A stretch of 64,000 bases of DNA from Cherax quadricarinatus (Eukaryota; Arthropoda; Malacostraca; Decapoda; Parastacidae), in contig NC_091341.1 in assembly GCF_038502225.1 (NCBI RefSeq), forward strand, positions 7,677,035 to 7,741,034. The letters are read 5' to 3'. The stretch's first letter is position 1, and every line of letters starts with the position of its first letter. A program made the position numbers and the translations under genes. The notes under the pieces were generated by a model, which worked only from the letters and a program-made list of their open reading frames with translations, searched no databases and had not been told where the DNA came from. This document shows positions 44,675 to 56,227 of the stretch, in pieces.

Positions 44675-45772
44675 TCATCCTCTCCTCTCCTCTCTTGTAG
44701 TGTCCCTTACGTGTTGGTACATGAAGTTTTCCAGTACCACCTCCATCATCTTAGCCTTCCATGTATCTTTGCCCCCATGTGGCTCCAAGTTCTCCCAATT
44801 GATTTCCTTGTGGTTAAAGTCACCCATGATCAGGAGCTTTATCCTGCATGCATGAGTTCTTCTGGCCACTGCAGCCAGTGTGTCAACCATCACTCTATTG
44901 CTCTCATCATACTCTTGCCTTGGCCTCCTGCTGTTCTGTGGTGGGTTATACATCACTGCAATTACCACTTTGGGACCTCCATAGTGAAGCATTCCTGCTA
45001 TGTAATCGCTTGCTTCTCCGCTGTCTCCTCTCTCCAGCTCATCAAAATTCCATCGGCTTTTGATCAGCAGTGCCACTCCTCCACCTCCCCTGTTCCCTCT
45101 GTCTTTCCTCAGGATCTGGTATCCTGTTGGAAAGATGGCATTTGTTGTCATACCTGTAAGCTTGGTTTCTGTGAGAGCTATGATGTCCGGTGATGCCTCT
45201 GCATTTGTGTACCATACCTTCAGTTTCCTCTCCAACACTGGTTTTGGGGGCCTGGCCTGTGAGGGTGGGAGACCTAGTAGTGTACGGTGGGATTCTCTAG
45301 CTGGGTGTTGGGTGGAAGCTGTGAGTATGGATTGTAGATTGTAGTGTTGGGATGGTGTGATAGGCTGTGGGGTTCTGAGGATGGTTGTGTGTGTGCTTGC
45401 CCTTGCTGCTCTGTCCTGCTCTGATTGACCTCTGCTGACTCTGTCCTTGTCTCCTTTCCTAGCTCCTTTCGCTTTTTTGTCCTCTCCCTCAGCTTCTGTT
45501 TGTGTTCTGTCTCTGTCTAGGAACATCCTCTTGTACTCTTCCGAGTACTTCAGCCGTGGTTTCTCTTGGAGGATCCTGTTCCGCACTATTTCTATCCAGA
45601 GAATCAGCTTGATTGGTCGTTTTCTCCCCTTGGAGTACCCCCCTATTCTCTGAAAATTTACAATCTCGTCCATGTCTTCTTCACCTATTTCTGTGATGAT
45701 GTTCTCAGTCTCCTTTTTTTTCTGCCTGCCGTCATTCAGTGTGTGTCCTTTCCTCTCTCTCCTGAAGCCCAT
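44675..45772 (-). pseudogene. End of ORF1 region joined to APE endonuclease of ORF2
   Basis: The first ~180 residues are a basic, ORF1-like region (MGFRRERKGHTLNDGRQKKK). After LKVWYTNAE an endonuclease follows: DIIALTETKLTG (E), GYQILRKDRGNRGGGGVALL, VIAVMYNPPQ (Y), LLIMGDFNHKEINWENL (D/N). The expected first ~20 endonuclease residues after YTNA are missing, probably a small in-frame deletion. The domain closes in the next ORF with LGASDHVVLSF. Confidence 0.82.
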
Positions 45773-46315
45773 GGATAAACACTGATTTTGATCTTTCCTC
45801 CTCCCATTGCCTCTCCCTCTGTGACTCTGGCTCCTGTCTGTACGTGGTCATTTTCTCCCTTGTTTTTTTCCAGTGACTCTTGGTAGCATGGTTGTGCCTC
45901 TGCATTTGACCTATCACCCTCTCCATCTGCACCCAGCTGCTCTTCCCTTTCACTCCTTGGCCTTTCTTGGCAAGCTGATATCTCCTTCCTTCCTGTTCGG
46001 CCTCTCAGCTTCATATGCTGTGTCTTCTCTGGTCAGTGCTCCTGTAACTAGCTTCAGCCTGTTTACCTTATCTTCTACGACCCTTATTCTGGCTATTGCA
46101 GTTTCGACTTGTGCCTCCCAATTCTTCTTCTCCTTTTCCAACCTCTTTTCTAATTTCACAGAAAGCTCTGTCTCCATTTTCTCAGAAAGCTCTTCTAATT
46201 TTCTCTCCCACTCTTGTTCCATCCTTTTCCACTGCTCCTCCATCCACTCCTCCGTACCAGAACCATTCTCATCTGATCCCGGGTTCCTTCGAGTCCCCAC
46301 CATTTTTTTTTTCAC
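45736..46315 (-). pseudogene. ORF1 coiled-coil protein
   Basis: Starts MVGTRRNPGSDENG and runs through a strongly charged helical region (WERKLEELSEKMETELSVKL) for ~90 residues, predicted coiled coil from the heptad-like pattern. The frame breaks near 45950 and continues (GRTGRKEISACQERPRSERE) to 45736. ORF1 proteins bind element RNA and multimerise. An AG- and T-rich tract lies just upstream. Confidence 0.7.
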
Positions 46316-46330
46316 TCTTTTTTTCTCTTT

Positions 46331-46880
46331 TTTCCCTTTTTTCTGTTTTCTTTATTTTTTGAAAGAGAACAGAGTGAGAGAGAGAGAGAGAAAGAGAAGT
46401 GAATTTTTGGATTTCTTCCTGAAGCCATTTGAATATTCCACTTCCCCAACCACTCCATCTTTTAATTGTTTGATTAATAGGTATATTTTATTACATAATA
46501 TGGTACACAATATTTAAGAGATACATTGCTGGTACAAAGATGACATACACATAAATTTCAAGTGCATATTGCTACATGTTTTTCACAGATTACAATGCAA
46601 AACTCTCCATCAGCTCCTCAGAGCTGGGGCACGTACGCTGGGGCACGTTCGCTGGGGCACGTACGCTGGGGCACGTACGCTGGGGCACGTACGCAGGATA
46701 GAGCAGGCATTAACATTCTGAACCGCCGCACTGAGTCGCTGGAACAGAAAACTAACCGCACTTGAATCCCTAGTTACCATGATGAGTCTTTTGCCTAGCT
46801 TGTTATGGAACCCTGAAGCTGGCAGCTGCCGCTCCTTCCTCCCTCGAGTATTGGAGATATGTATCGACCAGTTTAGATAC
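46331..46880. other. Spacer with CT-rich tract and 14-bp repeat
   Basis: Purine-rich (GA)n near 46370-46400. gctggggcacgtac repeats about five times at 46624-46695. The minus strand at 46730-46870 has a protein-like open stretch (GKRLIMVTRDSSAVSFLFQR) that I do not recognise. Confidence 0.5.
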
Positions 46881-48060
46881 ACATGTAAGAACATAAGAAA
46901 GAAGGAACACTGCAACAGGCCCATGTGAGGCAGGTCCTAGTCTCCTACCGGCTTAAGCCAATACACCCAACCTAGTCAGGTCAGGTCACATTCACTTAAG
47001 GGAGGAACACGGCAACTGACCTAGTAGCACAAGCCAATCAGGTCCAACTCACACCCACCCACTCATGTATTTATCTAACCTATTTTTAAAACTACACAAT
47101 GTTTTAGCCTCTATAACTGTACTCGGGAGTTTGATCCACTCATCCACAACTCTATTACCAAACCAGTGCTTTCCTATATCCTTCCTTTATCTGAATTTTT
47201 CCAACTTAAAACCATTGCTGCGAGTCCTGTCTAGGCTAGATATTTTCAGCACGCCATTTACATTCCCATTATTTATTCCTGTCTTCCATTTATATACCTC
47301 AATCATATCCCCCCAAATTCTACGCCTTTCTAGAGAGTGCAAATTCGGGGCCCTCAGTCTATCCTCATAGGGAAGGTTTCTGATACATGGGATCAACTTT
47401 GTCATCCTCCTTTTACGTTTTCCAGAGCATTTATGTCCATTCTGTAATACGGTGATCGAAACTGTGCAGCATAATCCAAATGAGGCCTAACAAAGGATAT
47501 ATAGAGTTGAAGAACAACCCGAGGACTCTTATTATTTATGCTTCTTGATATGAAGCCAAGGATTCTGTTAGCTTTATTGCGAACACTAATGCACTGTTGT
47601 CTTGGTTTCAGATTACTGCTAACCAAACTCCTAAATCTTTTTCGCAGTCTGTAATATTAAGATCTTCATTATTTAGTTTATATGTGGCATGGTTATTGTC
47701 CTGTTAAACTGTATCTGCCACTTCTCCGACCACTGCATCAGTCTATTCAAATCTTCCTGGAGTGCTCTAATGTCCTCGTCAGAATGAATTCGACGGCCTA
47801 TTTGGGTGTCATCGGCAAACTTGCTTATATCGCTCTTTATGCCTTCATCTATGTCGTTTATGTAGATTGTGAGCAACAGGGGGCCCAACACTGACCCCTG
47901 TGGAACACCGCTCGTGACGCTTCCCCACTCTGATTTCTCCCCATTTATGCAAACTCTCTGCTGCCTATTTGTCAACCATGCCTCTATCCAGGAAAAAATT
48001 TCTCCTTCTATTCCATGTGCCTTAATTTTCCTCAATAGTCTCTGATGTGGGACCCTGCTT
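46880..48060 (-). pseudogene. 5'-truncated non-LTR ORF2: RT C-half and tail
   Basis: The minus strand starts within RT (RKIKAHGIEGEIFSWIEAWL), then SGVPQGSVLGPLLLTIYIND (motif B) and SKFADDTQIG (motif C intact). Then come SFVRPHLDYAAQF, LERRRIWGDMIEVYKW, and a C-terminus close to KLPSTVIEAKTLCSFKNRLD. Frames change at about 47650 and 47400. The 3' noncoding end (46886-46960) shares the tail found at 20195-20250. It belongs to the CR1/jockey-like group. Classic 5' truncation at 48060. Confidence 0.87.
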
Positions 48061-48500
48061 GCCGGCTGTCCAGGCCTGAAGGGTGATACTTTTGGTTACC
48101 ATACGATCTGCATAGTTGGGGTGGCTTTCTCATTACTTGGCATGCGACTATTGCGAGTCGTCTCTTATTTATATTAACCTCTTCATGCCTTGCAATCTTT
48201 CCCTCGGATCTACGGCATACAAGACCGTGGTACCCGAATCGGTCTGCCGATTCACTTCTGCAAATGCACCTGTGTTCGGCGAGAATAGGGGTGGCAAGTC
48301 GAAGGGCAACACCAATGTGGATGGTCTGGGAATCGAGGTGTGTGCCAAGGCTGGAGCTGAGAACAGCCAACAGAGTCCCCTGAATGAGGAGCTCTCAGTG
48401 CAAGGGGGTGGGTTCTATCTTTCCTCGACACCCTCTGAAGCATTGTTGAGCTATATTCTCCAGTATCGGGCCATCCCAGTGTGACTGCAGTTGTTGGGGG
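48060..48500 (-). pseudogene. Non-LTR ORF2 C-terminal fragment with CX2C/HC motif
   Basis: The minus strand encodes SLGTHLDSQTIHIGVALRL, then HRCICRSESADRFGYHGLVC and RHEEVNINKRRLAIV. The C-C...HGL.C arrangement with a following RHEEVN block resembles the end of RT proteins of a family common in molluscs and crustaceans. Frames shift at its start and end. It precedes the truncated element at 48060 without spacer. Confidence 0.6.
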
Positions 48501-49189
48501 GTGCAAGTTTGGTTTCAGAGCCTGTTAGATTATCCCCGAGTGTGGCTCTGTCAACGAACTTTTGGTCATGGACTCCAACTTTGTCCCTAAGATGTTCAGG
48601 AAGAATTGCTACTACAAATTCGCTGCATGCATATAGAATTTACATTGTTCACTAATTTGTATGTTTATCGGAACGTTAACGTATTTTGTTTCTTATAGAG
48701 TTCTATATTTGCTTGTAGTGCCAGGTACATGTGAATCATTCAACACAAGGACAGATTGAAGCTCAGGCCTGTCTCACCAACAGTCACACAGAACCTCTAG
48801 TGTACTCTTGCAGCCAAGAGACACACTAGCACTGTCCTACAGTATTTAAAAGAGGCTTTACCAACGATCTCTTGTATAATATATGATTCTGAGGATTATC
48901 GAACCTTCAAGACTTATCTAAGATCAGGAATAAAAAGCTCACTCAGAAAAGTAATTCTAATTTGTATCTGGAAGGAGCTCTCTTCATAATCAACTCCAGC
49001 ATTTTTCTTGATACAGCAGTAATTCACCCAAAAATGGTTAGTCTGCAGTTAATCCTAAGGTTGAGGTTACTGCTCGTGAAGACTGGTATTCGAAGCAGAG
49101 TGAAATTAGTCCTGTAGTTTCCATGGCCACGTATGTGCTCTCATGAGGGGTGACCTGTTCAGTGGTACTGGGTATCTGATGTTTGAAGT
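48501..49189. other. No gene recognised
   Basis: Moderately AT-rich sequence without tandem repeats or recognised motifs. Confidence 0.5.
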
Positions 49190-49285
49190 ACTGATGGCTC
49201 AGTGGACTAAAGCACTTTTGAATTTAAGTGGGCTTCTCATGAGGCATGCTAAAATACTGTAGGTTCGATCCCCAGCTAGTCATAG
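49190..49285 (+). mobile_element. tRNA-derived SINE-like head
   Basis: A-box-like TGGCTCAGTGG at 49195-49205 and B-box GGTTCGATCCC at 49262-49272. The 56-nt gap between them is longer than in most tRNAs. I could not draw a good cloverleaf, so a tRNA-derived repeat is likelier than a gene. Confidence 0.45.
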
Positions 49286-49539
49286 CAAATGTGCGTGAGC
49301 GTATTAGATAATAGCGAGCTAAGGCCGGTGGTTTTCATGACTCAACATGCTGTTCGAGTGTGAGCAAAGTAACATTTATGAAGGAATTCAAGGAAAATGG
49401 TTAGCCGCACTTTAGTCCGGGAGATGGAAAGAGCCGCGCCTGCAGTCTGAAAAATGGTTGGAGATATGTTGCAGTTTTTAAACTCTAGTATTGGCACATC
49501 TCCGGCGAGACAGTGATGGAATGAGTCATGACATATTGT

Positions 49540-49930
49540 CATGAATATTGAATTTTCTGAGTATTAGGTCTTTTTTTTCCCCCACAGAAAATAATGTAAA
49601 CTAGATTACTTCGTTCCAAACCCCAGAAAGTACTCTTCACAAGCCATTTTTAAGTAGAATATTGGTTAATTAAATTTGTTAAACAGCATACAAGCAAGAA
49701 ATCATATGGGAAGTCTGCAGGAATTTTAATTCCAGCTTCCTCACTAACACTTTTTATTGCACCTTTATTTTTATAATAGAAAATACAGTACATGTTGACA
49801 TGCCATATTTCTTGGCTACGTCAAAAAGACGTATTCCATTTTTGTATTCTGAAATAAGTTCCTTTTTTAGTTTCTTACAGGTTTCCTTTTAGGTGTTTTC
49901 TTTACTATTCTTATTCAAGATTATGATCAC
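49540..49930 (-). pseudogene. Tigger/pogo-like transposase N-terminal remnant
   Basis: On the minus strand broken frames encode KKLKKELISEYKNGIRLFDV and AKKYGMSTCTVFSIIK, a helix-turn-helix resembling the DNA-binding start of Tigger-type (Tc1/mariner) transposases. Stops are frequent and no DDE domain follows. Confidence 0.5.
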
Positions 49931-50014
49931 ATATTTTAAGTAATAAAATAAAAACGACCCAAAGTTATACAAAAAATAACAATTGAATCACAAGAGCTCA
50001 AAAATCATGTGTCT

Positions 50015-50310
50015 TTTCAAATACACCTGGAGAGGGTTTTGGGGGGTCAACGCCCCCTGTGTCCTGGTCTGTGACCGGGCCTCGTGGTCGATCAGTGCCT
50101 GATCAACCAGGGTGTTACTGCTGGCCACATGTAAACTGGCATAGAAACTAGTCAGGTACTGACTTTAGGTGCCTGTCCAGCACCAGCTTGAGAACAGCCA
50201 GGGTTCTATTGGTAATCCCTCTTATGTATGCTGGGAGGCAGTTGAACAGTCTTGGGTCCCAGACACCCATTGTGTTGTCTCAGCACATTTGTGGTGCCCC
50301 TGCAGTAACA
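50015..50310 (-). mobile_element. Non-LTR element fragment (decapod interspersed repeat)
   Basis: Contains blocks I recognise from an abundant decapod repeat: ggtcgatcagtgcctgatca, ccagcttgagaacagccagg and atgctgggaggcagttgaac. No intact frame. Assignment to LINE is from memory of the family and is tentative. Confidence 0.5.
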
Positions 50311-50344
50311 TTTTCATAGTGACATTTTCCTCAAATTTTTCCGA

Positions 50345-50560
50345 ATATTAGATTTTACGAATAAAGGTGCATCCGAATACAGAGGTTATACTGTACAGCA
50401 GGCTTCTGCTTTATGGGCTTTCGCTTTACGGCGTTTCGTTAATACGGACATTTCAAATTATGACCAAAACTCGTTACAGGGCTCCCTACGTAACTCACTA
50501 TTACGGCGTACATGCGCCACTGTTTGTTTACATTCTCCATGAGCTCCGCGTCTCTCGATT
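50345..50560. mobile_element. Terminal part of a Tigger- or MITE-like repeat
   Basis: Repeated motif gctttacggcgtttcgttaa with a second, inverted-looking ttacggcg near 50497. It resembles ends of Tc1/mariner-type elements common in decapods; boundaries unclear. Confidence 0.35.
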
Positions 50561-50606
50561 ATGTCTGGAAACTTTCCAAAATTTCAAGTTTTAAAATTAC
50601 TGCGTG

Positions 50607-50616
<10 letters not shown>

Positions 50617-50693
<77 letters not shown>
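50617..50693. repeat. (TA)n microsatellite
   Basis: About 38 TA dinucleotides, flanked by gtgtatatatac on the left. Confidence 0.97.
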
Positions 50694-50695
<2 letters not shown>

Positions 50696-50768
50696 TGATA
50701 ATGATACTTATGTGTACCTGTGCCTAAATAAACTTACACACTGTGCTGACGTGCAGGTACACATTAAA

Positions 50769-50895
50769 ATCCCTATGGAAATAAGTCACTCTGTCTGACT
50801 TTTTTGGGTTATCCTAGGTTCTCTACACATATGCTGCTATGTATGATAATTCTATGTAACTGTATTTGTGTATACCTGAATAAACTTACTTAAGT
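50769..50895 (+). mobile_element. LINE 3' tail copy 1
   Basis: Contains ctatggaaataagtcactct, ggttatcctaggttctctac and tgtatacctgaataaactta. The same tail ends the LINE at 52240-52705 and occurs inverted at 51228 and 53145. Confidence 0.75.
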
Positions 50896-51227
50896 GTCTC
50901 TCACGAGTCTTGACGTCATATTAATAATAATTATTACGGAGCGCGTTAAATGTAGTATGTTACGTTAATATAGACATTTTTGTTAATCCATCTATGATAT
51001 TTTTTTTTAAATTATATAAAAGCGAGCTATATAATATATAAATATAATAACATACACCCAAAGTAGAATAAATTGACATATATGAAATGTGGTATTTCGA
51101 GACTTGTAGTTAGGGAAACAATTTCGTTTTTCTCTATTCTTGTCCAACATCAGAGAAAATGTGTAGACAGTAGTATTATAGGGGTAACAGAAGAAAAATA
51201 TTCCTTTCATAAGCCTTCACTCATGTA
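50896..51227. other. AT-rich spacer, no gene
   Basis: No recognised feature between the two tail copies. Confidence 0.5.
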
Positions 51228-51720
51228 AGTTTTTATTCAGGTACACGTACACACAAATACAGTTGCATAGATTATCATACACAGCAGAATGTGTGTAGAT
51301 TACCTAAGAAAACAAAAAAAAAAAAAAAGTCGGATGAAGTGACTTATTTCCATTGGGGTCCTTCTGATAAGTATTATTTATGTTCAAAAGTTAAAAACAG
51401 GTATCTTAACCAAGTGAAAAGTAATTATAATGAAAGGATATATACCAGGGGTAATGTAAAATCAGTTATTTACATTGACATTAGAGATAGTATCAGATCA
51501 TTGTACATGTATGTTAGGTATACAAGAAATCGCTCCTTCCTTCCTGAGCCATATTCATTAGGAACATTTTCGTTCTCTTCTTGAAATGGTTCATGCTATG
51601 ACAGGCTTTGACACGTTCAGGTAGTCTGTTCCACTCCTTTATTACTGTACAATAAAATGTGTTTGAAGCTTGACCACTGACTGTACGTACTGCAAAGCTG
51701 TTCTCCCGTCCCTTAGTCAT
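51228..51720 (-). pseudogene. LINE 3' end, copy 2 (ORF2 C-terminus and tail)
   Basis: The minus strand encodes FYCTVIKEWNRLPERVKACH and HFKKRTKMFLMN, the extreme C-terminus typical of CR1-like ORF2, at 51720-51560. It is followed toward 51228 by the common tail. An A15 run at 51308 interrupts the tail. Confidence 0.75.
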
Positions 51721-51732
51721 TCACTCTAAAAC

Positions 51733-51808
51733 ATATAATAATATATCTTAATTTGTACATGTACAAGGTATAATAATATATCTTAATTTGTACATGTACA
51801 AGGTATAC
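51733..51808. repeat. ~42-bp tandem duplication
   Basis: ataataatatatcttaattt plus gtacatgtacaaggtat twice in succession. Confidence 0.85.
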
Positions 51809-51859
51809 ATGCCTGACATCAGTGACATACTACTACATAGAAATCCCCTCGTTATGCAG

Positions 51860-52065
51860 AGCATTTCGAACAAATTAGGTTAGTTTTGTCCCAGGATGTG
51901 ACCCACACCAGTCGACTAACACCCAGGTCCCCATTTTTCTCATGGGTGAAGAGGGACAATAAATGTATGGAAACACGCCCAATGTTTCTGCCCTTGCCGG
52001 GAATCGAACCCGGACGCTCAGCGTGTGAAGTGAGAGTTTTGCCTACCAGGCCACGAGCCAGTGGT
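51860..52065 (-). mobile_element. tRNA-headed SINE, partial
   Basis: Read on the minus strand it has a tRNA-like head (ggctcgtggcctggtaggca, B box GGTTCGATTCC) and a body with gtgttagtcgactggtgtgg. It matches the SINE at 57288-57598 but is shorter and diverged. Confidence 0.75.
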
Positions 52066-52239
52066 GTGTTGCATGAGAATGGGAGTGTTGCTGTTTATTT
52101 ATTCTACTGCACCTACGTGAAGACAACTTTCACACAATGTAAGAGTGTTTTTATTGTGGGGTAAAAACTTTGCAAACTCATGCGAAATATGCAAAATGTA
52201 CGAACTGTACGTGTATGAACCAAAAGTGGACAGGTATTA

Positions 52240-52705
52240 ATACGCTGGGAACCAAAGCAATCATAGTACTAGGGAAAGAGAGCACAACTTTGTAGTACCC
52301 ACAGTCAGTGGCCAGGCTTCAAACACATTTTATTGTACAGCAATAAAGGAATGGAACAGACTGCCTGTACATGTCAAAGCCAGTCATAGCATGAGCCAGT
52401 TCAAGAAGAGAGCCAAAAGGTACCTAATGAATGTACCGACAGAAAGGGAGGAGAATGACGTTTTATTTTTATTAGGTAACACACACATGTATATATAAAT
52501 AACTCATTTTACCTGCTACATCTCCTTTATAGTATAATAATAAGATATTATCTTTATAGTATAATAATAAGGTATTAAAAGGACCCCAATGGAAATAAGT
52601 CACATTGACTTTTTGAGGTTATCGGAGGTTCTCTACACATGTGCTGCTATGAATGATAATCTATGTAATTGTATTTGTGTATACCTGAATAAACTAACTT
52701 ATTCA
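52240..52705 (+). pseudogene. LINE 3' end, copy 3
   Basis: The plus strand encodes VVPTVSGQASNTFYCTAIKE, WNRLPVHVKASHSMSQF and KKRAKRYLMN in one frame, close to copy 2, then the shared tail (ggaccccaatggaaataagt ... tgtatacctgaataaactaa) ending at ~52700. Confidence 0.78.
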
Positions 52706-53144
52706 TCTGACTCTGTAAGCGCCCACAACCCGTTCTCGTTAACTAGTTGTCTCTCGTCGACGATGGCGTCTAAGTTTTGCTCTGATAAAAAAAAAGGAGT
52801 CGTAAGCCTCTTTAATTGCCATAGCAGAATTTATTAAACTTAGTGAGCAAGGTATGTATATGGCTGAAATAGACATAAGATAGGTTTGGCCCGTCAGTTA
52901 GTACAATTGTGAAATCTAAGGAGAAAGTGTTGTAAAGTGGAGTGTAGTGTAGATGCGGCTCAAGTCTCTAATGCAGTTTAATATTACTGATGTGGATTTT
53001 TACCAAATCAGAAGAGGCATTCAAAACTGATTAATTGGAAAGTAACATTAAATTACTTCAATTAAATCGACAAAATAGGAAGAGCACAGACACTAACCTT
53101 CATAGCTACCACAACTACCTGCTTAAACAAGATAACAATGATAA
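52706..53144. other. No gene recognised
   Basis: AT-rich; nothing coding or repetitive identified. Confidence 0.5.
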
Positions 53145-53265
53145 AGTAAATTTATTTAGCCACAGGTACACAAAGTACAATTACCATACATGTGTAGATT
53201 ACCTAGTATAACCCCAAAAAGTCAGACGAAGTGACATTTCTATTTGGAGTCCTTGTAATATTGTA
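53145..53265 (-). mobile_element. LINE 3' tail copy 4, inverted
   Basis: Contains the reverse complement of the tail: gtaaatttatttagccacag, then gtgtagattacctagtataa and gaagtgacatttctatttgg; diverged. Confidence 0.65.
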
Positions 53266-53279
53266 TAATTTAAAACTTA

Positions 53280-54130
53280 AAAATGGTGGGGAGGGGGGGG
53301 AAGTGGCCTGGGAAACAGCACATATAATGGTGGATTTCGTGTATATATCGTGGGGTATGCGTGGGAAGAGTAATTGGAAGGTGAGGAAACGGATTTTAGT
53401 GGCGACATTTTGTAGCACCATGATTAGGAATCGGGAGGTGTATGGGAGGAGATGGGAAGAAGCCTTCTCCGAGGGTTACAAGTCCATCACTGTTGTGGAG
53501 TTGCTTGGGTTGTGAAGCGGTCGGGGAGGGGTGGGTGTGGGTTTGTAAGTAGTGAAGAGCGTTTAGTTGGGAGAGGGGAAACAAACAGGCTTAGGTTATG
53601 GAAGAATGTATTATCGGTTAGTGGTGAGCAGGCTGAGATTTTCCCGTGCAATGTTTGGTTCACCATATGGTGGGCGGAAACGTGCGGTGTATCGATGACG
53701 GAAAAATGTTGTAGGTTGGATGGTATTATTAACTTTGTAAATTAATGTTCCGGTCTCCGTTGTACAGAAAATCATGTATGTTTTCACCGGAGCTTAGGGT
53801 TCTGTTTATGATATAATCGAAAAGTCCAACATATCTTATGGCTTTAGGCATGTTAAACGGCGGGGGGATGTCCTGAGCAGTGGATATAGCCAGGAGGGGG
53901 GAGAGTAGAAGAGTATACACTTGTTTTTCATGTTGTGCGAGACAAACTTATATATCATGTATGGTGAGGGATTGGTATTATCCATGTTGGGCATATGCAT
54001 GTGATGTTCAGGCTGGGCTGGGATCAGCGTGGAGGTGGGATCATATGCAATGATTTATAAGGGTTTGTTCATTGTGTAGAGAGGGAAAAAGAGCTGGTAT
54101 AGGTCAGGTTGTCAGGTTTTGTGTTTTGTC
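53280..54130 (-). other. G-rich segment with several unexplained minus-strand open frames
   Basis: On the minus strand, open stretches occur in shifting frames at 53920-53729 (FNMPKAIRYVGLFDYIINRT), 53750-53515 and 53420-53200. They read like a decayed protein but match no family I know. Base composition (G-rich plus strand, long C-rich minus-strand codons) differs from the AT-rich surroundings. It could be a decayed gene, an old integrated element, or chance. Confidence 0.3.
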
Positions 54131-54407
54131 ATATGTATGTACCTTGCATATTAAGTTTTTAAATAAAAAAAAAATATATCTGAGATGGGTGTTTTCACGT
54201 GGATGTTTCTTTACTGTTTTGACCTCGCACATGGGGTTCGCATGTATTGTTTGTATTGCATTTTCATTACACTGGGATACAACTGAATACATCCTGCGGA
54301 TAGGTGTTGTATGCCATATGCGTATTGAATTTATTGTCTCGAATGAGAATGGCATGGACTTTGGCAAGGATGATGCAGTACGCTTGTATGGATTATTACT
54401 GTATATA
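54131..54407. other. No gene; A-rich tract
   Basis: An A-run follows aataaa-like sequence near 54163. Opposed open frames of ~100 codons overlap and show no motif. Confidence 0.45.
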
Positions 54408-54745
54408 GTGTGCATTGTGTATGTTTAGGTAGGAGCGTACAATGTGAATGTTTGGGTAGGAGTGTACAATGTGAATGTTTGGGTAGGAGTGTACAATGTG
54501 AATGTTTGGGTAGGAGTGTACAATGTGAATGTTCGGGTAGGAGTGTACAATGTGAATGTTTGGGTAGGAGTGTACATTGTGAATGTTTAGGTAGAGTGTA
54601 CATTGTGAATGTTTAGGTAGGAGTGTACATTGTGAATGTTTAGGTAGGAGTGTACATTGTGAATGTTTAGGTAGGAGTGTACATTGTGAATGTTTAGGTA
54701 GGAGTGTACATTTTGTATGTTTAGGTAGGAGTGTACATTGTTATT
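54408..54745. repeat. 27-bp minisatellite, about 12 copies
   Basis: The unit is gtaggagtgtacaatgtgaa plus tgtttgg; the second half has acattg in place of acaatg. Confidence 0.95.
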
Positions 54746-55172
54746 GTATTGTGTTAGATTATTTTAACTATTATAATTAATGTTAAGTTGTTCATATGCG
54801 ACATGTGTATCGTGAGTGTAACTGTTTTCTTTTGTGTCTGCCAGATGTGAGGGTTGTGGGCAAACATTGTATACCCGTATGATGTGACGTTTTATGTTTT
54901 AAATGTTTTTAACCCTTGGTCCTCGTTATGTATTGTATTTTAAATATAAAAAAAAAATTAAAACTTAAAAGATAAAACATCTATGTTAGGTAACTGTGCG
55001 AAGCTCATTTACAATAATATGAGACCTTTCACCTTGAAACACGAACTTGGAAGCCAGACTGAAGAGAAATTCTAATGTTATCTCAGAGAGATCATATTCT
55101 AATGTAGCAGACAGTACTCTTAACCGTAGGCAACTTGTCAAATTGGTCGTTGTTCAAGAAGATGAAACTGTA
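54746..55172. other. AT-rich spacer, no gene
   Basis: A second A-run at 54948 after aaatataaa; nothing coding. Confidence 0.5.
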
Positions 55173-55300
55173 CACAAATAACCCGCACATAAAAGAGAGA
55201 AGCTTACGACGACGTTTCGGTCCGACTTGGACCATTGACAAAGTCACACAGTGTGACTTTGTCAATGGTCCAAGTCGGACCGGGTTATTTGTGTATCGTT
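55173..55300. repeat. Palindrome built from a Penelope-type terminal sequence
   Basis: A near-perfect palindrome centres on gtcacacagtgtgac at about 55250, with arms of ~35 nt containing ggtccgacttggaccattga. Outer blocks acacaaataaccc (55173) and gggttatttgtgt (55280) are also inverted. The left arm has gcttacgacgacgtttcggt, missing in the right arm. The same sequence occurs at 59727-59790. Confidence 0.8.
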
Positions 55301-56227
55301 CCAGTCACGGTATTGTGCCTTTTTGTTATTTATTTAAGATGAAACAGTTGAAATATAACGTAGTTACTGTATAAGTCGCCAGCAGTAAACACCCGTTTTC
55401 TGTTCTCTTGGCAGACTGTTTTATCGTCTTTTATATTTATTGATTTATTTTTTGCTTTGAAACCGAACTCAACCTAACTTAAAAATAGGCTGTAAATCCA
55501 ATTTAAAAGTGTGACACAGTTATAAGGAAGACAGGTTGAATATACACCAGCACATTAAGTTTGAATCCTGGTCAAATTTACATTATCAAGTTTTCATCAT
55601 TGAAAAGTTGAAGTTATCTGAAGAGGCGCTCAAAAATCCTCACATGGAAATCAGCAATTCAATATTCGATGTCTCTTCTATAAATATAAGCCAAACTTTC
55701 ATACAAACAAGCAAAAATCAATTCAAGTAAGATTAACCAGGTGTTTAAGACATAAATAAGTAAAGACGTTTGTGAGTTAATAAGTACGTAAAGTTTCCTT
55801 AAGTTTCGTGTACAAAAAAAAACATTTTTTTTTACATTGTCAGGCCTATGTTACAGGCCTATGTTACAGGCACTTTTGAACTACATTATAAACATTAAAC
55901 ATAGAATAACACAATAAAGTCAACGCTTGTCCCTGCAGAGAAGATATATTTTGCAGTTAGTTCACGAAATAGTTTAATATAATTGGCACATTAAAACTCT
56001 CACAAATTAAAATTATTGAAAAAAAATCTTTTGAGGAAAACACATCGACAACAAGAGTTTGATAGGAAAAAATCATTACATCTGCTTCATAAGATCCATC
56101 AGCCACTACAGTCTGATGTTCAGAAGTATCAGGGGAAAGTACCGAGTGGACCACATGGTGTCTGTGGAATGGAAGACATACTGGTCCATCTCAACGAGAG
56201 AGATGAGTCCCGTTACTGGGATCTGGG
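55301..56227. other. AT-rich spacer, no gene
   Basis: No tandem array; open frames under 100 codons without motifs. Confidence 0.5.

Larger units (their letters stand above)
43256..46330 (-). mobile_element. Non-LTR retrotransposon (jockey/CR1-like), 3'-truncated
   Basis: The minus-strand order is coiled-coil ORF1, then APE endonuclease, then RT up to motif B. It stops at 43256 where the RTE 5' region begins, so motif C onward is missing. This is unusual, because non-LTR copies normally lose the 5' end; later insertion or deletion is implied. Confidence 0.85.

Noticed and set aside
49190..49285. Functional tRNA gene
   Set aside because: A and B boxes match but the spacing is long and no clean cloverleaf could be drawn.
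53203..53745. Named viral or host gene
   Set aside because: No motif recognised in any frame; naming it would be a guess.
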